Counted from the first letter of the stretch, positions 55,168 to 64,000 are shown. The stretch: DNA of 64,000 nt from Halothiobacillus sp. (GCA_023255735.1 JAGDVP010000001.1:59577-123576), one strand, 5' to 3'. Notes: a model not told the origin generated them from the letters alone. A program made the numbers and translations.

Positions 55168-56297
55168 TGCAGACGTACTCGATGGCGGCAGCGCCCGGCT
55201 TGCCTGCTTTCTCTGAGCGATTATTGGCTTGGTTTGATGTGCATGGCCGGCATAATCTACCTTGGCAGCATCCCCGCACCGCCTATCGGGTATGGGTATC
55301 TGAGGTGATGCTGCAACAAACGCAAGTGGTGACCGTGATTGATTATTTCAACCGGTTTATGGCGCGATTCCCTAAACTTGATGATTTAGCCGCAGCTCCG
55401 CTCGATGACGTGCTGGCTTTGTGGTCGGGGTTGGGTTATTACGCCCGTGCTCGCAATTTACACGCGGCGGCACGCGTGATGGCCGCGCAAGGCATCCCCG
55501 ATACTTTGGCGCATTGGCTCGCGCTGCCCGGCGTGGGCGCCTCGACAGCAGCGGCGATTATGGCGCAAGCCTTTGATGCACCTGCCACCATACTCGATGG
55601 CAATGTTAAGCGGGTCATGGCGCGCCATGCGGGCATTGAAACACCGATTGAGCAGGCCGCGACGATTCAAGCCTTGTATTACGTGGCCAAAAGGCATACG
55701 CCCAGCACGCGGTTGGCGGATTACACCCAAGCGATTATGGATTTGGGTGCGACTGTGTGCACGCGCAGCCAAGCGAATTGCGCGGGTTGTCCCGTATCCC
55801 AAGATTGCGTGGCTCGTGTAACGGATCAAGTGGCTCTTTTGCCCGCCCGCCGCGCGCGCAAGCCCATTCCCACGCGCCAAGCCGTTTTTTTACAGCTTGA
55901 AGATGACGCGGGGCGGTTCATGCTGATTCGTCGGCCGCCTTCGGGTATTTGGGGTGGGTTATGGTGTTTGCCGGAGTGCCCGTCGAAGGCTTTTGATGAG
56001 CATGCACCTTCGAGGAGCTTAGGCTCGGTGGCAGCGCGGGAGGCGATGCTCTCGCAATGGTCATTCACTGCCAAAAGTGATGCGCTTCAGGTGGCCGCGT
56101 TTGAACACCGATTTACCCATTATCAGTTACGTGCGCGGATTGAGCGGGTTTGTGTGGCGACAGGCGATAATCGGCAAGATAACCAAGATATCCGCTGGTT
56201 TTATCATGATGAGTTGCCCCATGCACTGCCCGGCCTTGGTTTGCCGCAGCCGATAGCCCGTTTTTTGATCGAATACGCTGCCGGTAAGGGCGGATAA
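55167..56297 (+). CDS. mutY: A/G-specific adenine glycosylase MutY
   Basis: A 376-residue base-excision enzyme removing A paired with 8-oxoG. Helix-hairpin-helix L-P-G-V-G-A-S-T-A-A-A-I. The catalytic Glu lies in SEVMLQQTQV and the catalytic Asp in I-L-D-G-N-V-K-R-V. The iron-sulfur loop is C-x6-C-x2-C-x5-C (C-T-R-S-Q-A-N-C-A-G-C-P-V-S-Q-D-C). A NUDIX-like 8-oxoG recognition domain spans about 230-370. It overlaps asmA, and asmA-mutY-yggX is a familiar gammaproteobacterial order. A palindromic element now separates it from yggX. Confidence 0.96.
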   Translation: MQTYSMAAAPGLPAFSERLLAWFDVHGRHNLPWQHPRTAYRVWVSEVMLQQTQVVTVIDYFNRFMARFPKLDDLAAAPLDDVLALWSGLGYYARARNLHAAARVMAAQGIPDTLAHWLALPGVGASTAAAIMAQAFDAPATILDGNVKRVMARHAGIETPIEQAATIQALYYVAKRHTPSTRLADYTQAIMDLGATVCTRSQANCAGCPVSQDCVARVTDQVALLPARRARKPIPTRQAVFLQLEDDAGRFMLIRRPPSGIWGGLWCLPECPSKAFDEHAPSRSLGSVAAREAMLSQWSFTAKSDALQVAAFEHRFTHYQLRARIERVCVATGDNRQDNQDIRWFYHDELPHALPGLGLPQPIARFLIEYAAGKGG

Positions 56298-56314
56298 TAC
56301 GACCCCGGTTGGCC

Positions 56315-56484
56315 TTAACAGGCTGCTGAAAAACCTCATCCCTGAGTTTTTCAGCTATACCAAATCCGGTACACGCCCGTACTTGGTATGCGCAAATCAA
56401 TCACTTACATGATTGATTTGCGTGCGGGACATTCATGTCCCGCTTTAACAGGCTGCTGAAATAAGTATTTCAGCGGCCTGTTAA
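56315..56484. repeat. MITE-like palindromic element of about 170 bases
   Basis: TTAACAGGCTGCTGAA occurs as a perfect 16-base direct repeat at 56315-56330 and 56445-56460. The right end, CTGAAATA then TTTCAGCGGCCTGTTAA, is its inverted copy, giving terminal inverted repeats of about 17 bases. Inside are further hairpins: GCTGAAAAAC/GTTTTTCAGC (near 56324-56355), AATCAATCA/TGATTGATT (56396-56419) and GCGGGACAT/ATGTCCCGC (56424-56443). No frame is present. It could be a small non-autonomous transposon or two REP-like hairpins, and it may terminate mutY transcripts. Confidence 0.7.
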
Positions 56485-56522
56485 GGTATTTTTCACCCAG
56501 ATTTTTAGCGTGGTAATTTGTT

Positions 56523-56828
56523 ATGAGTGATGTAAAACCAAGCGCATCTTCCCAAGAGCGCGTCGTTGTTTGTGCACGGCTTGGGTGTGAGGCGAAGGGG
56601 TTGGCTAAACCGCCTTATCCCGGGGCGTTGGGGCAACGGATTTTTGAAGGGGTATCTGAGTCTGCCTGGCTTGCTTGGCGCGGCCATCAAACCATGTTGA
56701 TTAACGAGTATCGTTTATCGCCCATTGACCCCAAAGCACGTAAGTTCTTAGAGGAGGAAATGGAGAAATTTCTCTTTGGTGGCGAGGTAACGCAACCCGA
56801 AGGCTATGTGCCGCCAGAACCAAAATAA
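56523..56828 (+). CDS. yggX: Fe(2+)-trafficking / oxidative damage protection protein YggX
   Basis: A 101-residue small protein. Conserved core: [17 protein letters not shown] and [15 protein letters not shown]. The N-terminal Cys usual in YggX (F-C-x-K) is in V-V-V-C-A-R-L-G-C here. About ten residues of extra N-terminus precede the family start. YggX helps iron supply and guards iron-sulfur clusters, which fits its usual place after mutY, itself an iron-sulfur enzyme. Confidence 0.92.
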   Translation: MSDVKPSASSQERVVVCARLGCEAKGLAKPPYPGALGQRIFEGVSESAWLAWRGHQTMLINEYRLSPIDPKARKFLEEEMEKFLFGGEVTQPEGYVPPEPK

Positions 56829-56889
56829 CAGCTGGCCGAAATAACAGCTGGATTGAGGCGGTAAAGGTTGCTTTCTTGATTCCTTGGCA

Positions 56890-57492
56890 CTAATTGAGCT
56901 TAATTTTTGCCGCAACCGTGCTTAATCGCACGGGGTTGGCATCATTATCTGCCCGTGATCGCTCGCTGCGGGGGCGGGGGTAGCGCCATGATACGACCGG
57001 TGCGGCGCTTTCCTGTTTCGGGATGGGTTGGGACAGGGGTTTGGGTTTTATTGCGGTGATTTGCCCGTGGTCATCAAAGCAAAAATCAATAATTTTTTCG
57101 CTTTGAGCCAAGCGAACCGCATCGGGTTCGATGGCGAACCCTTGGGCGATGGCAAGGGCATCGGCTCGCGGCGGGGCGCCGCGTCGATCGTGGTGTCGAA
57201 ACCTAAGCCAGTTATAAACCGCCCATAAAATAAAAGCCGCACCGCCTAGGCTGATAATGATCGAAAAAACGGCCAATGTTTCCAGCGTTCGCGCGGGATC
57301 TTTGAGCACGAATAGATCCATGCGCTGATAACCAAACCACCAGGCCACTAAGGCGGCGAGCGGCATCAGAAAATAGAGCCAAATGAGCCAGCCGGCGGTG
57401 GCGATGGCGGCTAAGGCACCTCTTTTAGTCGCATCAAGCAAATCTGGGCGGTGAATGATTTCGGGAATGCGCGGGCGGAGGATGCGGCTCAT
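56890..57492 (-). CDS. pgaD: PNAG synthase accessory subunit PgaD
   Basis: A 200-residue membrane protein with two spans (about 24-48 and 72-95) and W/F-rich edges (W-L-I-W-L-Y-F-L-M-P-L, F-G-Y-Q). PgaD binds PgaC and, with c-di-GMP, activates polymerisation. The tail after the second span is about 100 residues, longer than in E. coli (137 in total), and ends Arg/Asp-rich. Last gene of pgaABCD, overlapping pgaC by four bases. Confidence 0.88.
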   Translation of the reverse strand: MSRILRPRIPEIIHRPDLLDATKRGALAAIATAGWLIWLYFLMPLAALVAWWFGYQRMDLFVLKDPARTLETLAVFSIIISLGGAAFILWAVYNWLRFRHHDRRGAPPRADALAIAQGFAIEPDAVRLAQSEKIIDFCFDDHGQITAIKPKPLSQPIPKQESAAPVVSWRYPRPRSERSRADNDANPVRLSTVAAKIKLN

Positions 57493-58826
57493 GGTTTATT
57501 GGCCTCGCTCACCTCGGCATCATCGCGAATGCCGCGATCTGGGCTAGTCCAGCGCGCGCGTTGGCCGCGTTTTTTGAGCAGGGTTTTAGGCACGGCCACA
57601 ATGGTGGTGAGCATAATCAGCAGCCAAAATGCCAGCGGGTACCAGATAATCCAAAAATAATTGCGGAAAAAACGTTTTTTGGGTTCATAGCGCCGATCAA
57701 TCAACATGCTAACCGCAAATTGCGCCATGGCGGTGACGCCCAGCATCACGCCATTCCATTGCGGGAGCAGGGTATCAATCCGCCAGTTGGGTGCCAGCGG
57801 CAAAAAAAGCCCCAAAACATACAGCACAATAAGCAGCAGCATAATGTAAGCCCATACGACCGAGGCTAAATACTCCAGAGCCACGGCCCAAAAGCGTCGC
57901 CGCCGCCAAATGAGTAAATTGCGGCCATGTTTGAGCAGAACCTCAACGCCGCCTTGAGCCCAACGCAGGCGTTGTTTCCATAGCCCTTTGAAGGTTTCGG
58001 GCATGTAGATGTAGCACAGGGCATCGGGTTCGTAACGAATATCCCAGTGATCCATTTGCAGCCGCCATGAGATGTCGATGTCTTCGGTAATCATCTCCTC
58101 GGACCAGTAACCGACCCGATGCAAGGCGGTGCGCCGATAGCCCACAATCACGCCTGATACGGTAAATAACCGGCCATACACCCTTTGAGCGCGCTTCATT
58201 AAGCCAATAATGGATGAAAATTCGCCCACTTGGAGTTTGCCCAAGAGTGAGGAGCGGTTCAGGATGCGCGGGTTACCAGTCACAGCGCCCACCCGGCTGC
58301 CAGAGGCTAAATGCACCATCATCCACGCGACCGCATTGGGGTGCAGCAAGGCATCGCCATCAATGCAAATAAGAAACTCGTGCTGTGCGGCAATGGCGCC
58401 CGCCCGCAATGCCATGGCTTTGCCTTGATTGGTGGTGAGATGTACGACCCGCAAACGCGGGTTTAACGCCGCAAGCTCATCCAAAATAATTGCAGTCGCA
58501 TCGGATGAACCATCGTTTATCGCAATCACTTCAAATTCGGGGTATTCCGTTGCTAAGGCATAGTGAACGGTGTCGCGAACATTCTGCTCTTCATTAAAAC
58601 AGGGAATCAGAATGCTGGCGGGGGGCTGTTTGGCAGCAGTCGGCGGGAAATCGGGCCCTAAATCGTAGCGATTTTCCCAGCGCAGGTAATACCAAATGCC
58701 GCCGATCATCCACATCCACGCCATAATCAACGGGTAATAAAAGGCGTAACCAAATAGGAAACCCTGCGTGGTCGTGGCAGTTAGGGCGAAAATTAAATCG
58801 AGCTCGGTCACGAACGTGCCCATCAA
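57489..58826 (-). CDS. pgaC: Poly-beta-1,6-N-acetylglucosamine synthase PgaC
   Basis: A 445-residue processive GT2 glycosyltransferase making PNAG from UDP-GlcNAc. Two N-terminal spans, then the catalytic domain (S-I-L-I-P-C-F-N-E-E, N-D-G-S-S-D-A-T, I-D-G-D-A-L-L, T-E-D-I-D-I-S-W and the Q-R-L-R-W processivity motif), then three C-terminal spans. All catalytic Asp motifs are intact. It overlaps pgaB and pgaD by four bases each. Confidence 0.95.
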   Translation of the reverse strand: MMGTFVTELDLIFALTATTTQGFLFGYAFYYPLIMAWMWMIGGIWYYLRWENRYDLGPDFPPTAAKQPPASILIPCFNEEQNVRDTVHYALATEYPEFEVIAINDGSSDATAIILDELAALNPRLRVVHLTTNQGKAMALRAGAIAAQHEFLICIDGDALLHPNAVAWMMVHLASGSRVGAVTGNPRILNRSSLLGKLQVGEFSSIIGLMKRAQRVYGRLFTVSGVIVGYRRTALHRVGYWSEEMITEDIDISWRLQMDHWDIRYEPDALCYIYMPETFKGLWKQRLRWAQGGVEVLLKHGRNLLIWRRRRFWAVALEYLASVVWAYIMLLLIVLYVLGLFLPLAPNWRIDTLLPQWNGVMLGVTAMAQFAVSMLIDRRYEPKKRFFRNYFWIIWYPLAFWLLIMLTTIVAVPKTLLKKRGQRARWTSPDRGIRDDAEVSEANKP

Positions 58827-60964
58827 AGTTTCACGGGGTAGTAGGGCGGGTATTCATTCAAGCTTATGCCTTCAAACGTGGGCTTGAAGGGCGGATGGTT
58901 GGTGAAACAATCATCCGGATAATAAGCAAGATTAACGGCACCTTGGCGGATCAGCATCTGCATCCAATTTTTAAGGGTGTCGCCTTCGATCCAAGTGTCG
59001 TTTTGCCAATTTTTGGTTTGCAATTCAAAAACCACCTTTTGTAATGCGCCCGGGGTTTGCGCGACGGTGTCTGCGAGTTGTTGTAGCCATTGCGTGGCGG
59101 GTTCATCGGTGCCATCAAGGTAGGGCATGGCCATTAGGGCGATATGGTCGTAATGGGTAAGGAAGGGGCCGAGCGCTTGGGCAAATCGCGCCTCGCTTGA
59201 GGGATCAAGCACCACGCGGGCATATAGGTTGCGGGCAACACTAAATGGATTGCTGGCATTGGTGTAAAAGCGTGTTTTTTGTGCCAAGGCCTGCCCGAAC
59301 GCAATTAACGCATCGGTTTTTTGGCGTGGGCTTAAAGGGCCGCTCGGTACTGGGCTATGGGTGCCAGGCCAGCGTGCCTTTGGATTGAATGCGCTTTCAT
59401 CTTCATCTTCGGCTAAATAGGCATCATCGTGAATGAGTAGGCCATGAATTCCGGTGCAGCTCTTGCCTAAATCGGCGTATATTTGCCCGATAATCGCGAG
59501 TGATTCTGGCAAAAACGGGCTAAGACGATGGTAATCGCGCTCGGCGGGCACAATTTTGCCATCAGGGGTTTTGACTTTAACGGCTAAGCGGGCTTGCAGC
59601 GCGGCATCCGGTAACTGGTAGGCCAGCATGGGCAACCAGGCAAATACCCGCACCCCGGCGCGGGTGCGAAGCTGCCACGCCACGCGATTAAATAAATCAG
59701 CCCGCACGGGCAGCACGCTATTGGGAAAATAGAGGGCTTTGGGCGTACCGGTGCCATCGGGGTCGGCGAAGGCTTGCAAGTAAACCGTGCGAATCCGCAA
59801 GGCTTTGATGCGATCGAGTAACTTGCCTAGGTTTTCATCGGCGCGCTTGGGGTCGGCGTCATAGATGTAATCTAAATCCACTTGCACCGCGCGTTCAATG
59901 CCGGGGCGCTGGGTGATCGATTGCGCCACTTGCTCTTCAACGGAAATGGGTGAAGGGTCATTCATCACGAGCAGCCGCCCGTATGATTGGGTTTTCTGGG
60001 TTAGGTTATCTAAGGTTCGATCGCCTAACCCAAAGGAGATAAATAATCCGGCCTCGGTGGCAATCGCCTCAACTTCGCGATTCATGGCGCCATAAGGCCA
60101 CACGATGGCGCGTGGGCGCACGCCTACTTCGCGTTCAATAATATCGGCGCTGGTTTTGAGGTCATTTAAAATTCGGGTGTGAAACTCACGGTCGGTTTCA
60201 TAGCGCTTAAGTGCAAGCAGATATTGCCGGGTGATGGTGGCAGGTTCCACATTGCCTTGGGGATTGGCCAAAATGCCGTGGTGCTGATCGTGGGTGTGGG
60301 AGGCAAATTCAACTAAGCCTGAGGCTTGCATTTCACGCAGTTGCGCCCAAGTGGCAAAGCCTGCGGCACCCATCTCCGAGCCGTTGTATAGCACCTTGCT
60401 AGGTTCGACAATATTGCCTGATTGCTTGTCTTGGTGCATATCAATCGCAAGTGCGCTGGCAGGATCAGGCACTTTGCTGATGGCCGCGCCTTCCCCCTGA
60501 TAGGCCACTTTCTCGCCGCGTTGCACCCGGGTGAGCCAATCGGTTTCAAGCGCGAACATCGCCGGATAGTTATAGGCTTTGAGTAGAGGAAACACCTTAC
60601 TGTAAATACTGGCAAGCCCATCATCCCAAGAAAGTAGCACGGCGTTATCGGGGAGGGCGGCTTTGCCCGCGCGCGCATCCAGCACGTGCTGCAATGAAAT
60701 GGGCTGCCAGTTGTTTTGTTTCATCCAATCAAACAGGGCGCCAAGCCGCTGAGTGTTGATGGCGTACGGGTCTTTATCGTGCGGTGTCACGTCATCGCGC
60801 ACATCGTGTAGGCACAGCGTCACAAATTGCCCTTTGGGAATTTGCACGGTAATGAGCGATTGCTGTTCGAGTGAAGATTGGCTGTCGCCATCGGCCAGGA
60901 GACGAGGAGATAGCGATACCGTGAGGCTTGCAAGCAAGGTTTGTAAAAAAGCCCGACGTTCCAT
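58823..60964 (-). CDS. pgaB: PNAG N-deacetylase/hydrolase PgaB
   Basis: A 713-residue periplasmic protein. The N-terminal CE4 deacetylase domain (about 45-310) has L-C-L-H-D-V-R-D, L-S-W-D-D-G (metal Asp) and A-S-H-T-H-D-Q-H-H (metal His). The C-terminal glycoside-hydrolase-like domain (about 345-700) starts Q-V-D-L-D-Y-I-Y-D and contains A-F-A-D-P-D-G. The start, M-E-R-R-A-F-L-Q-T-L-L, looks like a twin-arginine signal, and I see no lipobox cysteine, unlike the E. coli lipoprotein. GGAGGAG precedes the ATG inside the end of pgaA. Confidence 0.93.
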   Translation of the reverse strand: MERRAFLQTLLASLTVSLSPRLLADGDSQSSLEQQSLITVQIPKGQFVTLCLHDVRDDVTPHDKDPYAINTQRLGALFDWMKQNNWQPISLQHVLDARAGKAALPDNAVLLSWDDGLASIYSKVFPLLKAYNYPAMFALETDWLTRVQRGEKVAYQGEGAAISKVPDPASALAIDMHQDKQSGNIVEPSKVLYNGSEMGAAGFATWAQLREMQASGLVEFASHTHDQHHGILANPQGNVEPATITRQYLLALKRYETDREFHTRILNDLKTSADIIEREVGVRPRAIVWPYGAMNREVEAIATEAGLFISFGLGDRTLDNLTQKTQSYGRLLVMNDPSPISVEEQVAQSITQRPGIERAVQVDLDYIYDADPKRADENLGKLLDRIKALRIRTVYLQAFADPDGTGTPKALYFPNSVLPVRADLFNRVAWQLRTRAGVRVFAWLPMLAYQLPDAALQARLAVKVKTPDGKIVPAERDYHRLSPFLPESLAIIGQIYADLGKSCTGIHGLLIHDDAYLAEDEDESAFNPKARWPGTHSPVPSGPLSPRQKTDALIAFGQALAQKTRFYTNASNPFSVARNLYARVVLDPSSEARFAQALGPFLTHYDHIALMAMPYLDGTDEPATQWLQQLADTVAQTPGALQKVVFELQTKNWQNDTWIEGDTLKNWMQMLIRQGAVNLAYYPDDCFTNHPPFKPTFEGISLNEYPPYYPVKL

Positions 60965-63456
60965 TAAAACACTCCTCCAAATCCGACTAAGCCATAAACA
61001 CGACGTTCACGCCCGCCGTCATACACATTGCTGCCCCAGCCTATGCCGTAATGCAAATCCCAGGTGCGGGAAAATTTCCATTTATGTTCATAAAATAAAT
61101 CCACCACCGGGCTGGCACCAAAGCCCGCTTGCCAGCCATAGCCGGCAGAGGCTTTGACATATTGCGTGAATGAGCGCTCATAACTGCGCCACGTAATCCA
61201 CTGATGCTCAAGCCGCAGTGAGGCGCTTTCGCTGTGAGCCGGATTGAAATAGGCGCCGCCCGGCTGGCTGTTGCGTTCAGCAAACAAATCAACCCCACCG
61301 GAGGTAATGTGGTGCGGGCTTGCCAATAAGCGTTGAGTGATGCCGGTGGCAAAATCAACCCGTTTATTGCCATCGCTAATCGCAAGCACGCTCAAAGCAC
61401 CATAGGCCGAGCGCGATTCATTTTGTTGCCAGTTGATTTTGGCATTGACAGATTTACCCGATAAGCCCGCCGCTTTCGCACGCAGCGGCGTATCGAGTGA
61501 GTAGGTGTTGCCGCTTAAGCTGTATTGCCATTGATCGTTTAGCCATTGCGACCAGCCCGCGCTCACACCGATATGTTTGCCGGTGAGCTGATCGTTTTGT
61601 AGCATGGTCCAAAATTGTTTGCGATCGCCGCGCCATTCCACCCCGGCGCCGAGCCGGTTATAGCTTAATGGCCCCTCGTTATAACTTGACCAAATGTAGT
61701 GCTGATCCAAAAAGGCGCGCCAGCCGTCGGTATTCCAAGCGGAATTAAGCCGAGTTTGCAGCTCGGCATCCCGATTACCTGTCACCGGATTGGCGTAGGT
61801 GGAGTTACCTCGGCTTTTGCCTGTGGTGTATTCCGATTTGATGGAGGGGCGACTGCGATCATGCCATTGCGCTAAGCTTTTTTGGACGCTGGTATCGGTG
61901 GGAAAATCTTGATTGAGCGCGGTGATCTCACGGCCCCATAGATTAAATTGCTCTAAATCACGGTGGTTATCGGCCAGGTTAATCCGCGTGTCTTTGCTCA
62001 TTGGCGCATAGGCTTGAGCGAGCAACGTGGTTTGCAGCGATTGCGCCGGCCAACCGCGCCAACGTTCCAGCGTGGCTTTGGCGTTGAGCAAGCCGGTATT
62101 ATGTGGGGCGCGATCCACCAACAAGCTTAACCGCGCATAACCCAACCCTTCCTGATTGCGATAGGCGGCATCCATCGCCCAGAGTTGATCGACATCTAAG
62201 CGCTCGCTATTTGGTACCACGCCAACTTTGCCGCCAATCCAGGCGGGCGTGACGCGGTGAATTTGCTCTAACAGCTGCTCGGCCTTGGTGTAGCGCTCGC
62301 TATCCAAGTAGGCGTAATACAAGGCGATATACACCTCAACGTCAATTTTTGGATTTGCTTGAATGAGCTGCTCATAAAGGGATGCCGCCTTGTGCGGCTG
62401 GCGGGTGTACAGGTACGCATCGGCCGCCGCATTGCGCACATAAGGCGGGATACTCACTAATTCTGCCGCGCTGGCAGTGGCCGGATGCTGCGGCAACGCT
62501 TCGTACTCAGTCACCGCCTGATGCATGAGCTCGAGTTTGCGCAACACATAAATTTGATCATAACGGGTGCGTTGAATTAATGCGGGCTCAGCAGTGAGTG
62601 CCACCCCATTGGCTTTGAGTAGGGCGAGTGTTTCTTGCAGGGTTTTAAGCGTCACCGCCAAGGGCACATCGCGCTCTTTGTAGCGATACAAATCATCAAG
62701 GCGGCGGCGCTCTTGCACGGCATCGCGGATATGCACGGTGGTGACATCCGCCACCAGCCGATTCATCGCATCGGCAGCAAAAAGGCTCGGGTGCGCACGC
62801 GCTTTATCCAAGGCCAGCGTTGTTGCGCCAGAATCAGATAGTGCGAAAACCTGTTCACGCATGGCTTGTGGATTGTCGGGCATTAACTTAAGAGCTTGCT
62901 CGCATAAAGATAGCCCCATCGTCGGGTTGCCTGCCCGTCGCCAAACATACGCCATGTTGGCCAAGTCAATGGCTTGCAGGCCTCGCGCATCGCGGTTGGG
63001 CAGGGCGGCCAGCGCCGCTTTGGGATCGCCGCCTTCCAAAGTAACCATGGCATATAAAATTTGTGCCGGATAGCCCAACGCTTGGCGTTGATTCGCCAAC
63101 ACGTCGCGGGCACGGGTAAATTGCTTTTCATCCCGCAATGCCCGCGCCCAATCCAAAAGCGCATAGGCGGGCACATCGTTCGGGTTAAGGTTTTGCGTGA
63201 GCGCCACAATTTGCGCATTTTGGCCATTCAAGCGCAGCAGCACGATTAAATCAGCCGTGACATAAGTGTCGTCGGGGTGCGCTTGATGGAGTTGCTGTAA
63301 CTGCGCAATACCAGCCGCTGGCTGACCATTTTTTGCCAAGGCCACCGCCGCTTGCCGAGCTTGCGTCAGCCCAACCGCCTCTGCCGCATCAGCGATGTTG
63401 AACGATAAAGCGCCAAGCAAAAAAAGGCTTAATAAAATTGGGTTCCATCGGGGCAT
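60964..63456 (-). CDS. pgaA: PNAG export porin PgaA
   Basis: An 830-residue outer-membrane protein. Signal peptide (about 1-24, ends A-D-A-A). TPR-type helical repeats fill about 30-510 (repeated A-x3-L-A, Y-x2-L-x5-N patterns) and bind deacetylated PNAG. A C-terminal barrel of about 16 strands spans 540-830 and ends G-L-V-G-F-G-G-V-F. Length matches E. coli PgaA (807). First gene of the operon. No strong ribosome-binding site: GGAT lies near the start. The long noncoding upstream region suggests regulation at the leader. Confidence 0.93.
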   Translation of the reverse strand: MPRWNPILLSLFLLGALSFNIADAAEAVGLTQARQAAVALAKNGQPAAGIAQLQQLHQAHPDDTYVTADLIVLLRLNGQNAQIVALTQNLNPNDVPAYALLDWARALRDEKQFTRARDVLANQRQALGYPAQILYAMVTLEGGDPKAALAALPNRDARGLQAIDLANMAYVWRRAGNPTMGLSLCEQALKLMPDNPQAMREQVFALSDSGATTLALDKARAHPSLFAADAMNRLVADVTTVHIRDAVQERRRLDDLYRYKERDVPLAVTLKTLQETLALLKANGVALTAEPALIQRTRYDQIYVLRKLELMHQAVTEYEALPQHPATASAAELVSIPPYVRNAAADAYLYTRQPHKAASLYEQLIQANPKIDVEVYIALYYAYLDSERYTKAEQLLEQIHRVTPAWIGGKVGVVPNSERLDVDQLWAMDAAYRNQEGLGYARLSLLVDRAPHNTGLLNAKATLERWRGWPAQSLQTTLLAQAYAPMSKDTRINLADNHRDLEQFNLWGREITALNQDFPTDTSVQKSLAQWHDRSRPSIKSEYTTGKSRGNSTYANPVTGNRDAELQTRLNSAWNTDGWRAFLDQHYIWSSYNEGPLSYNRLGAGVEWRGDRKQFWTMLQNDQLTGKHIGVSAGWSQWLNDQWQYSLSGNTYSLDTPLRAKAAGLSGKSVNAKINWQQNESRSAYGALSVLAISDGNKRVDFATGITQRLLASPHHITSGGVDLFAERNSQPGGAYFNPAHSESASLRLEHQWITWRSYERSFTQYVKASAGYGWQAGFGASPVVDLFYEHKWKFSRTWDLHYGIGWGSNVYDGGRERRVYGLVGFGGVF

Positions 63457-64000
63457 AAGCTAAATCCAAACAAGTAACCAAGCGACATGCATGAAATAAT
63501 TCTTTTATATAGGGTAATCGGTTTTTCTTGTGGACGATAGATAGCCCAACAATTTTTTACATTTCGTGTCAAAACGTGACTTTTTTTGGTCACAAATTAA
63601 CAAGAATATGATTCATATATTGAAAATCAAAAGTTATTTAGCATATGGTATATCAAGGATACGGCATTGAAATTGTTTTTAACCCAAGAAATTGCAGGGT
63701 TTATCACAGAGTCTGCGTGAAATTAATTTTTTGCCGCCTTTGGTGCCTTGTTTGGCATAGCCATGCCGAGTGAAAACAAGTGCTGTATTGAAAAGTTTAA
63801 GTTCGAGCGGTGTGTTTGGGTGCCCCATGATGAAAGGTCTTCAGTAAGCATCCAGCCGTCCCACCTACCGAGGTTATCGGCATAAGCGTATGCTTTAGGT
63901 GCGCTTGATCTTTGTATCAGTTTTTAATCGGCGTTTTGAGTGGCGTGAATCGCCCCGGGATATGAGGATGCTTCAACTCTTGAGAGAATGAAGCCATGAA
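63457..64000. other. Noncoding upstream region of pgaA
   Basis: About 544 bases with no supportable gene. On the minus strand TATATA near 63514 is a possible -10 box without a good -35. GTGAC (63576-63580) and GTCAC (63589-63593) form an interrupted palindrome. A nested inverted repeat lies at 63747-63780. A three-stem arrangement lies at 63862-63901. A divergent gene may begin at the extreme right edge (ATG 63996), but too little is present to tell. Confidence 0.5.

Noticed and set aside
63576..63593. GTGAC...GTCAC palindrome as a CRP site
   Set aside because: A CRP site needs GTGA-N6-TCAC; here the spacing between these halves is ten bases.
63781..63960. A GEMM (c-di-GMP-I) riboswitch upstream of pgaA
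   Set aside because: A GGGACG appears on the minus strand, but the conserved GCAAAGCC and the other junction bases are absent.

Overview
The window reads as chromosomal DNA of a gammaproteobacterium with moderately high G+C. Evidence includes the divergent pilMNOPQ / mrcA pair, the class II lysS, RF2 with its programmed frameshift, the rpsU-yqeY pair, the relA-type (p)ppGpp synthetase and a complete pgaABCD operon. A pyrophosphate-type phosphofructokinase family gene beside fructose-bisphosphatase would suit an autotroph or methylotroph, possibly near Halothiobacillus or the Chromatiales; this placement is from memory of protein style, not from a search. No phage, IS transposase, CRISPR array or rRNA operon was seen.

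Layout. 1-6.6 kb: the 3' part of recJ, a secreted NTF2-fold protein, dacB, ppnP, prfB and lysS. 6.65-6.93 kb: a cluster of C/G-run inverted repeats. 6.9-12.6 kb (minus): aroK and the type IV pilus alignment and secretin operon pilMNOPQ, divergent from mrcA. 15-24.6 kb: a nucleotidyltransferase-like protein, hemE, gltD (without gltB), yqeY, rpsU, priA, a PII protein, thiO and a GAF-GGDEF cyclase. 24.8-31.5 kb: tRNA-Gly(CCC), a VIT-family transporter, relA, then a tightly overlapped trio (GT4 glycosyltransferase, DUF2334 deacetylase, LPG-synthase-TM membrane protein) and a secreted PepSY protein.

31.7-39.1 kb: an apparently unaccompanied Eco47II-type restriction enzyme, then (minus) modE and a probable operon modA-modB-modC-TonB receptor-TauE/SafE permease. 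This is the best candidate for an under-described system: outer-membrane, TonB-driven uptake coupled to the molybdate ABC transporter. 39.3-46.4 kb: a potassium channel with RCK domain, a photolyase and a two-gene RND efflux pump. 46.5-52.6 kb: a secreted SCP2-like protein, fbp divergent from a PPi-PFK-family gene, a YcgR-like PilZ protein, glucose-6-phosphate epimerase with a stand-alone CBM48 protein, and moaD. 52.7-56.8 kb: an AsmA-family protein, mutY, a MITE-like palindromic element and yggX. 56.9-63.5 kb (minus): pgaABCD for poly-N-acetylglucosamine. 63.46-64.0 kb: noncoding upstream DNA with several potential hairpins.

Themes. Surface attachment and c-di-GMP recur: type IV pili, PNAG, a diguanylate cyclase with an inhibitory site, and a PilZ effector. 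Molybdenum handling also recurs, with the mod locus plus moaD. Coordinates and motifs were read by eye. No database or folding program was run.
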